DNA of 64,000 bases from Diploptera punctata (taxonomy: Eukaryota > Arthropoda > Insecta > Blattodea > Blaberidae): contig JASPKZ010004574.1 of assembly GCA_030220185.1 (NCBI GenBank), forward strand, positions 124,001-188,000, in the 5' to 3' direction. The notes beneath the pieces were generated by a model. That model searched no databases and was not told the DNA's origin. It saw only the letters and a program-made list of their open reading frames with translations. Position numbers and translations under genes: made by a program. Shown here piece by piece: positions 42,575-53,430 of the stretch (positions are counted from its first letter, which is position 1; each line of letters begins with the position of its first letter).

Positions 42575-44240
42575 ATGAGACTACAGACTAACTCGGTGGT
42601 ACTATCAAACCCATGAACATAAGCTCTCCATACATCCCAATGTTTTCCAAACAAGCTCTCAAATTATTATACTTAATGTTATTCTCCCACCTCATTTTTG
42701 GCCTGCCTACAGTGTGCTTTCCTTCTAGTTTTCTTACATGAAGCTCCCATGCCCCTCTTTCATTCCTCATTCATGGCATATGTCCTGCCCATGCAGTCTA
42801 TGAGACTTAATTGTTCTTATTATATCATTTTCCTATAAACATCATATAAATCACTGTTATGTAGTCTTCTCAATTCACCTGTCTGTTCATCTCTCTTTGA
42901 CCTAAAAATTTTCCTAAGAACTTTATTCTCAAATAATAATTTTCTTTTCTCCTCCCTTAAAGTAAGAGTCCATGTTTTACATCCATATAAAATAACTGGA
43001 TAATAACAGTTTTATATATTTTCCATTTAACATTTTCTGAAAAGAGTTGGGGTGGCAAGAGTCCCTGTAATACCTAATAGCATTCATTTTCAGAATTGAG
43101 TCTATGTTTAATTTACAAAGACAACACCATAAAGATTAAATTAAATAACAGATTTTCTGAAGAAGGAATTATAAATCGTGGTGTGAGACAAGGCTGCCCC
43201 CTATCCCCAACACTTTTTGCAATTTATATCAATGAAGTAATATGTTGCTGGAACAAAACATATATATTCGGAATAAGAATATCAGAAAATAGAAAATTAA
43301 ACACGATATTGTTTGCAGATGACCAATAATAATAGCAAATTCCGAAGATAATCTACAGAAAGGTCTGTATGAACTGAACAAAATTACAGAAGAATATGGA
43401 TTAAAGATATCTACAGAAAAGACAAAAATTATGGCATTTCAAGGTGTAGATCCTGTCAGAAGTAAAATTGTACTGGACAATAAAATTTTGGAGGCAGGTG
43501 AATAATGTTACATATCTAGGATGCAATATTTCATATGAAGAAGAAAAGGATGTTGTAAATGCAAAAATATCTAAATTTTTAAGAATTTTAGGGTTAATAA
43601 ATTCTATCTTCAAGCCACAGTTAGTCCAAAAGCATTCAAGACTGAAAGTGTATAAAACACTGGCTCTTCCAACTCTTTTGTATGGTAGTGAAGTATGGAC
43701 GTTGAAACAGAAGGATATACAGAGACTTAGATCTGCTGAAATGAGATATCTTCGGAGGACTGCAGGATACATACTACTAGATCACAAAAAAAATGAAGAC
43801 ATCTTAGAAGAATTACACATGGAATCTTTAGAAAACAAAATTTCTGATTATAAGTCAAGATGGATGCAACATGTTCATCGAATGGAAGATCACAGAATAC
43901 CCAAACAAATGTTAAGATATCAACCTGCAGGAAGAAGAAGACCAGGACGTCCACTCAAAAGACTTCTGGATGGTGTTTCTCTTGAGGCCGAAACAGGTCA
44001 ACAAATGGCCTAAATTCGTGAATGTACTATGATGATGATGTTTAATTTCTTTGTGCATCTCATTCCTATTTGTGATAATTGCTCCTAGGTATTTGAATTC
44101 AACCACTTCTTCAAATACCCCTCATTTGTCATTGATTGTCCATTTCCATTATATAATGTATTTCTATGTGTGAACATGTATTTAGCTTTACTGATGTTTA
44201 TTTCCAGCCCCAATTTGTCAGTATTACAAAATAGAGTGGG
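42575..44240 (-). mobile_element. LINE-A fragment, antisense, split by LINE-B
   Basis: Antisense LINE-A at 42575-43103 resumes at 44049-44240 (ATTTGAATTCAACCACTTC). A LINE-B with an 11-bp TSD separates the parts. Confidence 0.8.
43115..44037 (+). mobile_element. LINE-B, 5'-truncated insertion
   Basis: TSD ATGTTTAATTT at 43104-43114 and 44038-44048. Frames: GVRQGCPLSPTLFAIYINE and LFADD (43096-43329), then YLGCNISYEEEKDVVNAK, YGSEVWTLKQKDIQRLR, RRRPGRPLKR (43468-44013). One frameshift after LFADD. ATG/GAT 3' tail. Confidence 0.9.
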
Positions 44241-44369
44241 CATGTGATAAAAACCAGCTATATAATTCCGAGAGACCCAACATGCTGACCAATGTCACTT
44301 CCATATCATGACTGGTTGATCATTCACGGATGTGGAAGTGAGGCTCCTCGTGCCATGGAGTAGTAACTA

Positions 44370-45040
44370 AACCATTTTTTTTTAATATAAACATTAGCTC
44401 CAATTAACAAATTCAGCCTGGGTAATCTGCTGTTAACTAATAATAAATGTAATACCCCAGATAACAAAAAAATCTGGGATTTATCAAATTGATTGCAAAG
44501 ATTGCAACAAGATATATATAGGAAAAACAAAAGGAACTTGGAAACTCATAAAAAAGAGCACTTCAGAAACATGAAGAATGGAGAAATTGAAAAATCAGCT
44601 ATAGCAGCACAAAGTTTATTAGAGCATCATAGGATTGAAAAAGAAGCAAAACTTTTAAAACATCTATCAAAACCTTTGGATTTAACAGTTTGGGAAAAAA
44701 TATATATTCAAAAAAACCATACTAGAACTATGAACTTTGAGATTCCGGAAGAACCAAGCTTGATTACAAAGTTCTTCAAAAATACAACAGATAGCAGTTT
44801 AGGAAATGATTCATTCAAAATAACACCAGATGGCAGTTTGAAGAGGAATTCCTTCAAAAGAACACCAGATGACAGTCTAGATAATTACTGGCAAAAAGGA
44901 GAAAAAATTGACAGTCGTGAAAACAGCTGACGATGACGACAAAGTGTCGCCGATACTGCAGTGCTGTGTTTAAAGAAACATAGATGTATGAGGTAAGAAA
45001 AAATCACGATTCATTTAATTATTATTAATAACTAAACCAT
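44370..45040 (+). mobile_element. PLE endonuclease to 3' end
   Basis: GIYQIDCKDCNKIYIGKTK near 44472-44530. After a frame break it continues KEHFRNMKNGEIEKSAIAA, LTVWEKIYIQKNH and a tail with two SFK-TPDGSL repeats. Ends with a variant hammerhead and ATGAGGTAAG. Confidence 0.82.
44922..44968 (+). ncRNA. Variant hammerhead with GAUA core
   Basis: CTGACGA at 44927-44933, strong helix II CGACA/TGTCG, GATA at 44952-44955, ACTGCAGT, G at the cleavage position, helix I ACAG/CTGT. Confidence 0.5.
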
Positions 45041-45094
45041 TCCTTTGAATTGATAAATCTTTATATTTGATTGTTGCTGCATGATTAATTTGGG

Positions 45095-45185
45095 GACATA
45101 GTTGGTTAAGGCAATATGCTACAAGCCAGAAGGTCGAGGGTTCGAGTTCTGGTGGGCTTAGGATTGTTAAAATGGCTCAACTTTA
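45095..45185 (+). mobile_element. SINE-B head fragment
   Basis: GTTGGTTAAGGCAATATGCT and B box GAGGGTTCGAGTTC match the SINE at 12078-12376. Confidence 0.65.
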
Positions 45186-45403
45186 GAGAATTATGTTCTA
45201 TGATTTACCATACAAAATTCTTATGCCACTGTTGCACTATATACTTTACCATTTGTAATGAAATGTTGTATGATTTTAAACATTTTTAAAATATAAAATA
45301 GGTACCTAAGATCTCTATTTAACTTTTATAGGAATTAATCACTATGGGGTTTAATTTATGGTGAAATTAAATGTTTCTTACCTCTCCTCATATAAATTTC
45401 CTA

Positions 45404-45447
45404 CGTAGATCGCGATTTCGAGACCACAACAGTCTCATCGTCAGCAC
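45404..45447 (-). ncRNA. Hammerhead ribozyme, left arm
   Basis: CTGACGA, helix II GAGAC/GTCTC, GAAA, palindromic ATCGCGAT helix III, C at the cleavage site, helix I GTG/TAC. Core complete. Confidence 0.72.
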
Positions 45448-45679
45448 TTTCTTGGTGATGGATGTTATGTCGATCAGAAGAAACTCTTCTTCTTCCCTCT
45501 GTTGGTGGACCGATGAACCTCTGGATCAGGTCAAAATTTGCGGGATTTTCGAAGTTCATGAGTTTTCCTTTGAACTTCGAAATTCCCGCAAATTTTGACC
45601 TGATCCAGAGGTTCATCGGTCCATCAACAGAGGGAAGAAGAAGAGTTTCTTCTGATCAACATAACATCCATTGTCAAGA

Positions 45680-45726
45680 AAGTGCTGACGATGAGACCGT
45701 TGTGGTCTCGAAATTGCGATCTACTT
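45680..45726 (+). ncRNA. Hammerhead ribozyme, right arm
   Basis: Best-paired example: helix I AAGTG/TACTT (5 bp), CTGACGA 45685-45691, helix II GAGAC/GTCTC, GAAA 45710-45713, helix III ATTGCGAT, cleavage after C45721. Confidence 0.78.
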
Positions 45727-46918
45727 AGAAAATTTATATGAGGAGATGTAAGAAACATTTAATTTCACCACTTAAGATCTCAGTCGTACTCAACTTTATA
45801 AAGGCTGTAAGATGTGAACATATGCTCCATCCTCAGCATGTAAATTGGTACTAGTTGTTTGTGAGAATCTTGTCATTGGATGTGTTCTCACTAGGCAGGT
45901 GAGTGTTTATGGTCTCTTTCAAGAGATCGAGATATTGAAAGAGACCAGAAACACTCACTTGCTTAATGAGAACACACCCAATGACAAGATTCTCACGAAC
46001 AACTAGTACCAATTTACATGCTGAGGATGGATCATATGTTCCAAAAGTACTTCACATCTTACAGCCTTTATAAAGTTGAGCACGACTGAGATCTTAGGTA
46101 TCTATTTTATATTTTAAAAATTACATAGTGACCTCAACGGTGTTTCGTCATGAATTTTAAAAATATATTTTAAACATATTTTCCAATTATTAAATATTTA
46201 TATACGTATGCAAATTGTGCTATTTATCTCTCAATGAAGTATTACAGAATCACAGTGCATATACGCGAATGCTTAATGTAACTTACAACATATGGCAGGA
46301 AATATGTGTGAAATTGGTGTTATCAACATTCACAATTAATTCCAATCCATATTTCAATAAATTAACTTAATTTTGTTAGGTTCCGATGGGACAAGTTAGT
46401 GTACACAAGATTAGATTATAGTTTATTAAATAATATGCATGTAATTTATTTTGTTAGGTTACAAAGATGGAAGTTGATGTACATCAGTTTCTTATAAACA
46501 TGATTGTGAATTTATTGCAAAGGTTCGTTATACCGATTTCACAGATATATCCTGCCAATTGATGGAAGTTAGAGTAAGTGTTTGCGTATGTGCACTGTCA
46601 TCAATAGAAACATTGTTCTTATATAACATATGTTATGGGAAATAAGACTGAATGCAACAAAAGATGGTACCAATGATAAAGAACTTATATGTCTTATTTC
46701 TTAATGATGAAACATTATACATGGGCTTACCTAATCAGACTTTTTGCTTTTTCCATAATGTAGATAAACATACTTTCTTTACAAATTCATTATGAGCAGA
46801 ATGTATGCTCTAGCTGACTCACCTGTAAATTCTGCTGTTTTTTTCACCACATGCTCAATGGCTAATGTAGGATATTTTTCACTAAACTGTTTGAAAACAT
46901 TCAAAATAATTTGTTTCT

Positions 46919-47090
46919 ATTTCAATTAATATTGGGAAGTAAACATTATGAGGTTATATCATTAATAGTGAGTCATGGCTTCTACTGAAGAAGGACATGA
47001 TTTTGTCTGAAACCATCGGTATCAAAGAAGTTTGAAAATGTATGAGGTGAGTCGATTAAAATATGTTCTCCACTAACTATTAATTTGTTT
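46919..47090 (+). mobile_element. Minimal FB element, 172 bp
   Basis: A 12-bp TSD, TAATTTGTTTCT, lies at 46907-46918 and 47091-47102. It consists of an inverted PLE terminus (about 60 bp, GAAGTAAACATTATGAGG) joined to one hammerhead block and ATGAGGTGAG. The insertion site inside repeat X is intact at 61555-61570. Confidence 0.85.
46981..47025 (+). ncRNA. Hammerhead ribozyme in minimal FB
   Basis: CTGAAGA 46985-46991, helix II GGACA/TGTCT, GAAA 47009-47012, short helix III, A at the cleavage position, TCA following. Helix I weak (CTA opposite TCA). Confidence 0.55.
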
Positions 47091-47224
47091 CTCTCCGATT
47101 TTCAAATGGTTTCATTTTTATCGTTTTAAGAAATTCTACAGAAAGCTGCCATTTTGAAACAATGTAAATCCCAATGTATTCTGCATTGCACATGCATAAG
47201 AATATAACAATGTTTATTTAATGT

Positions 47225-47783
47225 ATTAAATTTGTAATTCTTCTTCTTCTTCTTCTTCTTAAACTTAATTTGTAGGATTTTCATCCTGTTTATTTCCAAA
47301 ATCACTCCTCGGATGAAGACGTATTGGATGTGCATTTACTGTCTATCCATCTCTTGGCTGGTCTTCCTCTTGTTCTTCTCCCGTCAAAATTGTAATTATA
47401 TATTTTAAAATTCAGATATCTAACTTATGTTAGATAATACATATTTTGATTTCCTTTATTTCTAGTGAGAGCGAACTACATTTTCTTACATGATTAAAGG
47501 TAAAAACATTGTTGTTATTATTATTATTATTATTATTATTCTTTGACTTGAAGGTTAGGCTGTAAGCTTGTGCCGACTCAAAGTATATCCTTCTGTCAGG
47601 TCATGGGGCGTCCAATGGAACGTTTACCTCTTGGAATATATTGTAAAGACTGTTTTGATAGACGAGATGTCTCCATTCTATTTATATGTTGAAACCATTC
47701 TAATTTGTTGTCTGTTAATTTATTTGCTAATTCATATATTTGTAATTGTTCTCTAATGCCTCTAGCTTTGGCATCATATACTC
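47225..47783 (-). mobile_element. LINE-B fragment with GAA tail
   Basis: CTT run at 47239-47262 marks the 3' tail. The minus frame 47596-47790 reads KLTDNKLEWFQHINRMETSR and GKRSIGRP. Interrupted by AT-rich sequence and a TTA microsatellite (47515-47541). Confidence 0.65.
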
Positions 47784-48603
47784 GGACCAACGGATCTGTG
47801 CCCCTGTAGTGCTGGCATCGTTCTTTAAAAAGTACACCTCAGTTCTCACACCATTCCACCACGTTCCCCTCCCACTAAGTTAAATAGAAGTCACTGTAAC
47901 TGATCGAGTAGGGACGTTGCCAAACTTCCCCCAGTGTCAGGCTCTTGAATATTGAATAATGTTAGGTTAATTATTACTTCTTCATATTTAATTTAAGTAG
48001 GTCTAATGACACTGATTGATTTCTACGATTAATGGATATAATTATAATAGTGGATATTTGTTAGTCAAATGGAAATTACATGAAGGGAATCTACATATGT
48101 TGTTTTTAAAGATGTTTTGTCATAAACACTTCTCCTTCACCTCATTGTCTTATTTGGTTAGATTTGGAATGTAATCTTGAAGTCCTAACAAAATTCTAAA
48201 ATTTTAGGAATGAACACACAGTCATGTACCCTCCTTCTTTCTCATCCGGGCTAGGGATCGGCTATGGCGAAATTACTACAAGCTACGATTTTATTTACAT
48301 ATTATATAACATACTGATACTATACAGGAATTCTAATTTTTGCTTATGAATTAAGCTAATGATAATAATTTACAATTTACATACTATATAACATAACATA
48401 CTGATACTGAGTTGACAACATTGGACTCTGAGTGCAAATAATATCCTGCAAGAAAGCTCAAAACTGTGAGTAATGGGAGGGGAGAAAGAGAGAGATGGAA
48501 AATAGAGACAGGCAAGAATGCAGGGAGGGAAATGATTTACCGAGGCAGAAACGGAATTAGTGTTTAGTTCGCATTTCTTACGGGGGTACAGATCCGTTGG
48601 TCC
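47784..48603. mobile_element. Putative non-autonomous TIR element
   Basis: GGACCAACGGATCTG at 47784-47798 is exactly inverted at 48589-48603, with further imperfect matching inwards (CCCCTG/CGGGGG). About 820 bp, no protein. No clear target duplication, so class is open. Confidence 0.45.
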
Positions 48604-48975
48604 AAGAATACAAGGCTACTAACCAGGTCCATGATATGCAGAGCAGGCATATATATCATACCTGTGTATACATGGATAATTCTCGGCAGGCGCGGGGGGG
48701 GGGGGGGGGACATCATATATGATGACTAAGTTCTGCTGACGACCCAGTGATTCCCATGTATGTGCGAAGACTTTAATGGCCTTCAAGCAAGATGGAAGCT
48801 ACAAACTACCAATGAGGTTTGAAGGGAGTTAGAAGCACCTTTTCTCCAGGGGATTAAATATGGAGGCCCATATCTGGGGTAACAAGGAGAAAGACCCCAA
48901 TGGCTTAGGGCAGACGGGGTAACCCTAGGAAGTAGATTTGTAGAAAAACATTATTCAATCAATGAAAATCCAGTC
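48604..48975. other. Intron with G-tract, no gene seen
   Basis: Contains a run of about 15 G at 48697-48712 and GC-richer unique sequence. No exon supported. Confidence 0.4.
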
Positions 48976-48988
48976 ATACATCTGGTTT

Positions 48989-49512
48989 AATAGTGAGTGT
49001 AGAATATATTTTTAACGACTCATCTCATATGATTTCAAATTTCTTTGATACCGGCGGTTTCAGACAATATCTTGTCCCTCTTCAGTCATGGCTTCCACTG
49101 ATGAAATTCTGTGGTTGTTGATTTCTCTAAGGACATCACCTCTTGTGCTGCCATCTTTCGTTGGAATTATAAACTTTGTAATTAAATTTTTATCCATTGG
49201 AATATCGAAATTCATAGATCAGGAGAATAAATATCGATCTATGAAAATCAATATTCTGGTGGATAAAAATGTAATTACAAAGTTTATAATTCCAACGAAA
49301 GATGGCAGCACAAGAAGTGATGTCCTTAGAGAAATCAACAACCACAGAATTTCATCAGTGGAAGCCATGACTGAAAAGGGACAAGATATTGTCTGAAACT
49401 GCCGGTATCAAAGAAATTTGAAATCATATGAGGTGAGTCGTTAAAAATATGTTCTACACTCACTATTAATTATATAACCTCATAATGTTTACTTCCCAAT
49501 ATTAATTTAAAT
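48989..49512. mobile_element. FB element, 524-bp palindrome
   Basis: A 13-bp TSD, ATACATCTGGTTT, lies at 48976-48988 and 49513-49525. Both arms carry the NFDIPVDKNLITKFIIPTK-type peptide and a hammerhead. The right end has ACCTCATAATGTTTACTTCC. Confidence 0.87.
49044..49090 (-). ncRNA. Hammerhead ribozyme, left arm
   Basis: CTGAAGA, helix II GGACA/TGTCT, GAAA, helix III ACCGCCGGT-like, A at the cleavage position, helix I TGA/TCA. The right-arm twin (49366-49411) has CTGAAAA and is probably dead. Confidence 0.6.
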
Positions 49513-49799
49513 ATACATCTGGTTTGTTTACATCACAACTGGAACTTCGCTTGGAAGAGGTATAAGATAAGCTCTGGTAGGAAATACAGAAATCATCAAT
49601 GAAATACAGAACCAACAATTAATGTGGTATAGACACACATTTAGGATGGGTAACACATGTACCACTAGGGATGACATTAACACAGTTGGAAAAATAATAT
49701 CCAGGAAACCATTAGAGGACAAGAATAACTCATTTAAATAAAATGAAATGGAAATTTGGAACAAAGAAACAATGTCAGCTGTAACAGTGTGTAGGTTAC

Positions 49800-49927
49800 C
49801 TGCAATGTACTGTGATTGGTCCTGAACCTGGAAACGTAGCCAGCAGTTTTTTGAGAAATGAAGCAAGTGACTGCGGGTACAGAGGTACTCCATGATCAGG
49901 CCACGATGTGAAGTGTAGGTGCTGAAC
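49800..49927 (-). CDS. RPTP exon: D1 WPD loop to catalytic Cys
   Basis: Encodes VQHLHFTSWPDHGVPLYPQS, then FLKKLLATFPGSGPITVHC, ending in phase 2 inside the Ser after Cys. WPDHG carries the general-acid Asp, and VHC the nucleophile. Acceptor TGTTCAG, donor GTAACC; an in-frame AG six bases further in is the only start alternative. Confidence 0.95.
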
Positions 49928-50399
49928 CTGAACATGTAAAAATATAACACTAGTCTGTGATCAAATTGTTGTCTCCGAAGTTTGAATGTTTTTGTGGTAT
50001 TTTTAGCTGAAATCAAATTCAAAGCCAGAAACTTCCTATCACATACCATTTAATTTTCCTTATAGCATAATCTTGTTGCCCAAAGAGTCCTACAAATATT
50101 TTGCAGCATGAGACATTATAATGCAAATAAGTTAACTCCAATACTCTGATAATGGAACAGTTACTAGTTTTTGCATATCAAATACAGATTTTTGCACAAT
50201 TCTATTTTTAACACAAAAAGTGAGAGCGTGTGGTCCACCACTTGTATGCTGTATATATGTGTTGTATTAAAATATGTAAACACCTAAAATATAATACAAT
50301 TTAAAAATATAATCACTAAATTTACTCATACTAGTTTGTCATTGTGTTTAACTGAGAGAAGGTTCATTCTATGAGTCTCTCCTGGTTACATTAAACTCC

Positions 50400-50914
50400 A
50401 GCAAAAACTGCAGAAACAATAAGCCGCCAGCACATGAGCCAAATATTACAATTCCAATACAACAAGAAGTAGTACCAGCACTGCTTCCACCTCCAGCACA
50501 CATGATTTCAATTTGTCCCTACAATCCCGCGTCCTATCAATTAATCAAAATGAAACTATTTGGTACGCAATTTGGGTCATACAAGAGAGAAAAGTGAAAC
50601 TTTTAGGTTCGAGATTTAAAGAAGATAATATTTTACTTCCTGGTACAACCATTTATTGGTATAGATATCGTGAAGAAGAATTTAAAAAGTATTTCATAAT
50701 GGGGGAAGTAGTGTACTGTTGTTATATCCCTGGCTTCAATGGTTGCCTGGGAACAGTTTATGAACCGGCACATTGGCGTATATTTATTAATTGTAGCAAA
50801 AGAAGTTTAAAGGGGGTTGTTCTGCATAATGGGAATGAATTAGCTTTAGTTCCAGTAGTTAATTCAGTATACATATACAAACATGCATACTATTCTAAAA
50901 AAAATAAAATATAA
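50400..50914 (+). other. Unidentified 130-residue open frame
   Basis: An open frame of about 150 codons after a TGA near 50437. The N part is Ser/Thr-rich. The rest reads IWYAIWVIQERKVKLLGSRF, ILLPGTTIYWYRYREEEFKK, VVYCCYIPGFNGCLG and KRSLKGVVLHNGNELALVPV. It lacks an early ATG. It shows no RT, transposase or nuclease signature. It may be a fragment of an unrecognised transposon, an endogenous viral gene or a retrocopy. It stands on the strand opposite to the RPTP. Confidence 0.35.
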
Positions 50915-50994
50915 CAAACATAAGTGGTACCTTCAGGTATGTGGTATTTTATATGAAATTAAATTTAATTAAATTAAAATTGATCAGTCGGAGC

Positions 50995-51040
50995 TGTGGC
51001 TGAAGATGGATGTGATTACGTTTGAAACTGTGGTTTCACG
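50995..51040 (+). ncRNA. Hammerhead ribozyme motif
   Basis: CTGAAGA 51000-51006, helix II GATGT/ACGTT, GAAA 51024-51027, helix III ACTGTGGT, helix I GTGG/TCAC (4 bp). It sits in a short PLE tail relic that ends near 51070. Confidence 0.65.
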
Positions 51041-51239
51041 AAAAACACAAAATTTATGAGTTGAATTTTCAAAAAAATGTTCTCCGATGAATTTCAAAGT
51101 GGTATTTTATATTATAGGGTTAATAAGGAGGGTACATGAAATTTCCATTTTTTTTGTGTAAATGGGACTCTAGAGCCAAGGAAAGATACTGGAAAGTTAC
51201 TAATTGGTCAAAGAAAAGCAACTTACTTAAGTTTTTCTA

Positions 51240-51790
51240 TTTGATAGGCTAGTTTAATAAAACAAAGAGAAAAACAAAATTAATTCATGGTTTGAGAAAA
51301 AATCCACATTTAAAAAAACAAGAAATAAAATTTAATGAACTTTGAAATTCCCGGAGAAGTTGATTTGATTGGGAGGTTCTTTGGTCCAGCAACAGATGGA
51401 GTAAGAAACAGTCCTCTTGGAGGGCAGAACATCATCATCATCATCATCCATGCAAGTATTAGGCCATGTGGCCTGTTACAGTTTCAAATAGGAATTTTCC
51501 ATCCAGCGCTTTTTTGCACATCCCAGTGATCTTTTGCCTTGGGGGCAGTAACAAAGCATAGCTTTTGGAATTTTGTGAGATGGCATTCATTGAAGATGGG
51601 ATTTTCAGTTGTTCTGGTAGTTTTGTATTTGATGGAGAATGGGATCTACATCCAACTCTCCCATAAGGACAGAACATTGATCATAAAATTACTGATGATG
51701 AAACCACCTAGGTGTTGAAATTAGAAGATGGGATATGAGGTGAGGTGGATAGAATTTATTTTAAATTTAAAATTACATTTCCTATAATAG
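51240..51790 (+). mobile_element. PLE tail, split by LINE-B
   Basis: Encodes MNFEIPGEVDLIGRFFGPAT. Hammerhead-like CTGATGA at 51692 with GAAA at 51717 but a poor helix III. Interrupted by the insertion at 51433-51669 with CAGAACAT duplicated (51425-51432, 51670-51677). Confidence 0.72.
51433..51669 (-). mobile_element. LINE-B 3' fragment
   Basis: Inverted relative to 8170-8335 and begins at an ATC run (the 3' tail). Flanked by CAGAACAT duplications inside the PLE. Confidence 0.72.
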
Positions 51791-51819
51791 TTCAAGTAAA
51801 TTTTACTTTAAATGTTTAC

Positions 51820-51960
51820 CTTCCTTGTTTTTCCTTTGCAGCTCACATTTAACTGCCTGAATGTGAAGTCAGCAAATATTTGATTTGAAGCATTGAGTAT
51901 TGTAACAGTCCCATACGTGACTTCCTGACCAAACTCTGGCCAATATTTCTCACACTTCAC
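51820..51960 (-). CDS. RPTP exon: D1 central sheet
   Basis: Encodes VKCEKYWPEFGQEVTYGTVT, then FADFTFRQLNVSCKGKTRK, 47 codons, phase 0 at both ends. KCEKYWP is the strongly conserved KCxxYWP block of classical PTPs. Acceptor TATTTCAG, donor GTAAAC. Confidence 0.95.
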
Positions 51961-52299
51961 CTGAAATATAAATAAAAATTAAACTACATACATGTTCACA
52001 CACTGAAATTCTTCTTCTTCTTCTTTTCTTCTTCTTCTTCTATGCAAGAAAGCTGGCAGCTTGTTGCGTGTTTATTCACCTCAGGTCTGGAGTATGGTGA
52101 CGTCCTTCCATCATACTTAAGGTCTTCCTAACGGCCTTTTCTGCTGAGGTATCCAGTCATGTATTTTCTTCAGTAATCTACTGTTCTCCATTCTATCTAT
52201 GTGATCATTCTAATTTAGTCTTGTATCATTTACCGAAAGTTTATATGTTCAATTTCACATTCTTGAACCTATATACCTCTGGATAAAAGATAGAAAACT

Positions 52300-53230
52300 A
52301 AATATACATAAATACATTATATAATGGAAATGGACAGATAATACAAATGAGGGAAATTTTGAAGAAGTGGCTGAATTCAAACAGCTAGAAACAACAATCA
52401 CAAACAGGAATGAGATGCACAAAGATATTAAACATAGGCTCAATTCTGGAAAAGCGTGTTGTTATACATTACAGGGTCTCTTGTTGTCCCAATTTTTCTA
52501 AAAAAAAACATTAAACTGAAAACATAAAACTGTTATTCTCGCAGTTATATTATATGCATATGAAACATGGACTCTTACTTTAAGGGAGGAGAAAATATTA
52601 AGAGTACCTAACAATAGAGTCCTTAGAAAAATTCATGGACCAAAGAGAGATGAACAGGCAAATGGAGAAGACTACTTAACAATGAGCTACATTATTTTTA
52701 TAGGAAAGTAGATATAATGAGAACAGTTAAGTCTCTTAGACTGCAATGAGCATGAATGGGGAATGAAAGAGGGACATGGAAGCTTGTTGTAGGATAACCA
52801 GAGTGAAAAGACCAGTTAATAGACCAAGAACGAGATGGGAGAATAACTTAAACCATGATTTGAGGGAAATAGGTTATACAGAGGATGTATTATATTTGAA
52901 GAGAAAAATTTTCGCCTAGACCGGGACTCGAACCCGGGACCCTTGGCTTTCCGGGCCAAGTGCTCTACCAACTGAGCTACCGAGGCGAGTTACGATCTAG
53001 ACGCAAATTTTTCTCTTATGTACGTTGCAATTCCCTCGCGCCAAATGCTTGAAACCATAGCTTCTATCTTTGCAAATGGCGGCTTCTTAGTTAAGTGTTA
53101 AATTAATAATAAAATCGTCTATACAGAGGATGATTGGAAAACATTAGGTCAGGATAGGGATGTATGAAGAGTTTATGTCCGTGTGGCCATGAACATATGA
53201 GTTCCATAGTGCCAGTGAGTTAGTTACATT
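52300..53230 (+). mobile_element. LINE-A 3' part, split by TT1
   Basis: Matches 35310-36000 (ATACAAATGAGGGAAATTTT, GGAATGAAAGAGGGACATGG, ATAGGTTATACAGAGGATG) with many stops. TT1 is inserted at 52888-53119; the end is CAGTGAGTTAGTTA. Confidence 0.82.
52888..53119 (-). mobile_element. TT1 retroposon, single-unit deleted form
   Basis: A 13-bp TSD, TATACAGAGGATG, lies at 52875-52887 and 53120-53132. On the minus strand: 5' block GACGATTTTATTATTAATTT, deletion to AACTAAGAAGCC, tRNA-like segment (about 52912-52987), end CTTCAAATATAATA. Confidence 0.88.
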
Positions 53231-53249
53231 GCTTGCCTAGAACTAGGTT

Positions 53250-53430
53250 GATCTAACTAACTTACCAACACTATCGAACTCATAGGCTCATGGCCATGTG
53301 GACATAAGCTCTCCATCATACATTCTTATCCTGAGCCAATGTCATCCGCATATAATTTACCTCCCTCAAATCATGGTTGTTATTCTGAGCCTAGCTACTG
53401 GGCACTTCCATGTCATTATGTCTATTCTTA
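53250..53430 (-). mobile_element. LINE-A 3' fragment
   Basis: CTAACTAACTTACCAACAC start and ACATAAGCTCTCC block in antisense, immediately facing the plus-strand copy that ends at 53230. Confidence 0.65.

Larger units (their letters stand above)
45316..45772. mobile_element. FB element with two hammerheads
   Basis: TSD TAAGATCTC at 45307-45315 and 45773-45781. The palindrome is centred near 45567. Both arms encode NFENPANFDLIQRFIGP-type peptide. The minus-oriented end is the complete one (TAGTGATTAATTCCTATAAA in complement). Confidence 0.88.
45279..46135. repeat. Hairpin repeat hosting an FB element
   Basis: Left edge AAATAGGTACCTAAGATC is mirrored at 46085-46125. The 45782-46090 part folds on itself (CTTTATAAAGGCTGTAAG and complement) and holds two decayed hammerhead blocks (CTGAGGA, AAAA box) at about 45815-45850 and 46018-46055. 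Confidence 0.65.
46136..47224 (-). repeat. Repeat X copy
   Basis: TATGAGCAGAATGTATGCTC and ATGTAGGATATTTTTCACTA blocks match 61435-61530. Split by the small FB at 46919-47090. No coding signal. Confidence 0.5.

Noticed and set aside
49366..49411. Active hammerhead in the right arm of the 49-kb FB
   Set aside because: The core reads CTGAAAA, losing an invariant G. Other parts match, so it is treated as decayed.
52010..52040. CTT/GAA runs as regulatory tracts
   Set aside because: These runs (also 5041, 31752, 47239) sit at LINE or SINE 3' ends or are plain microsatellites. No regulatory meaning can be supported.
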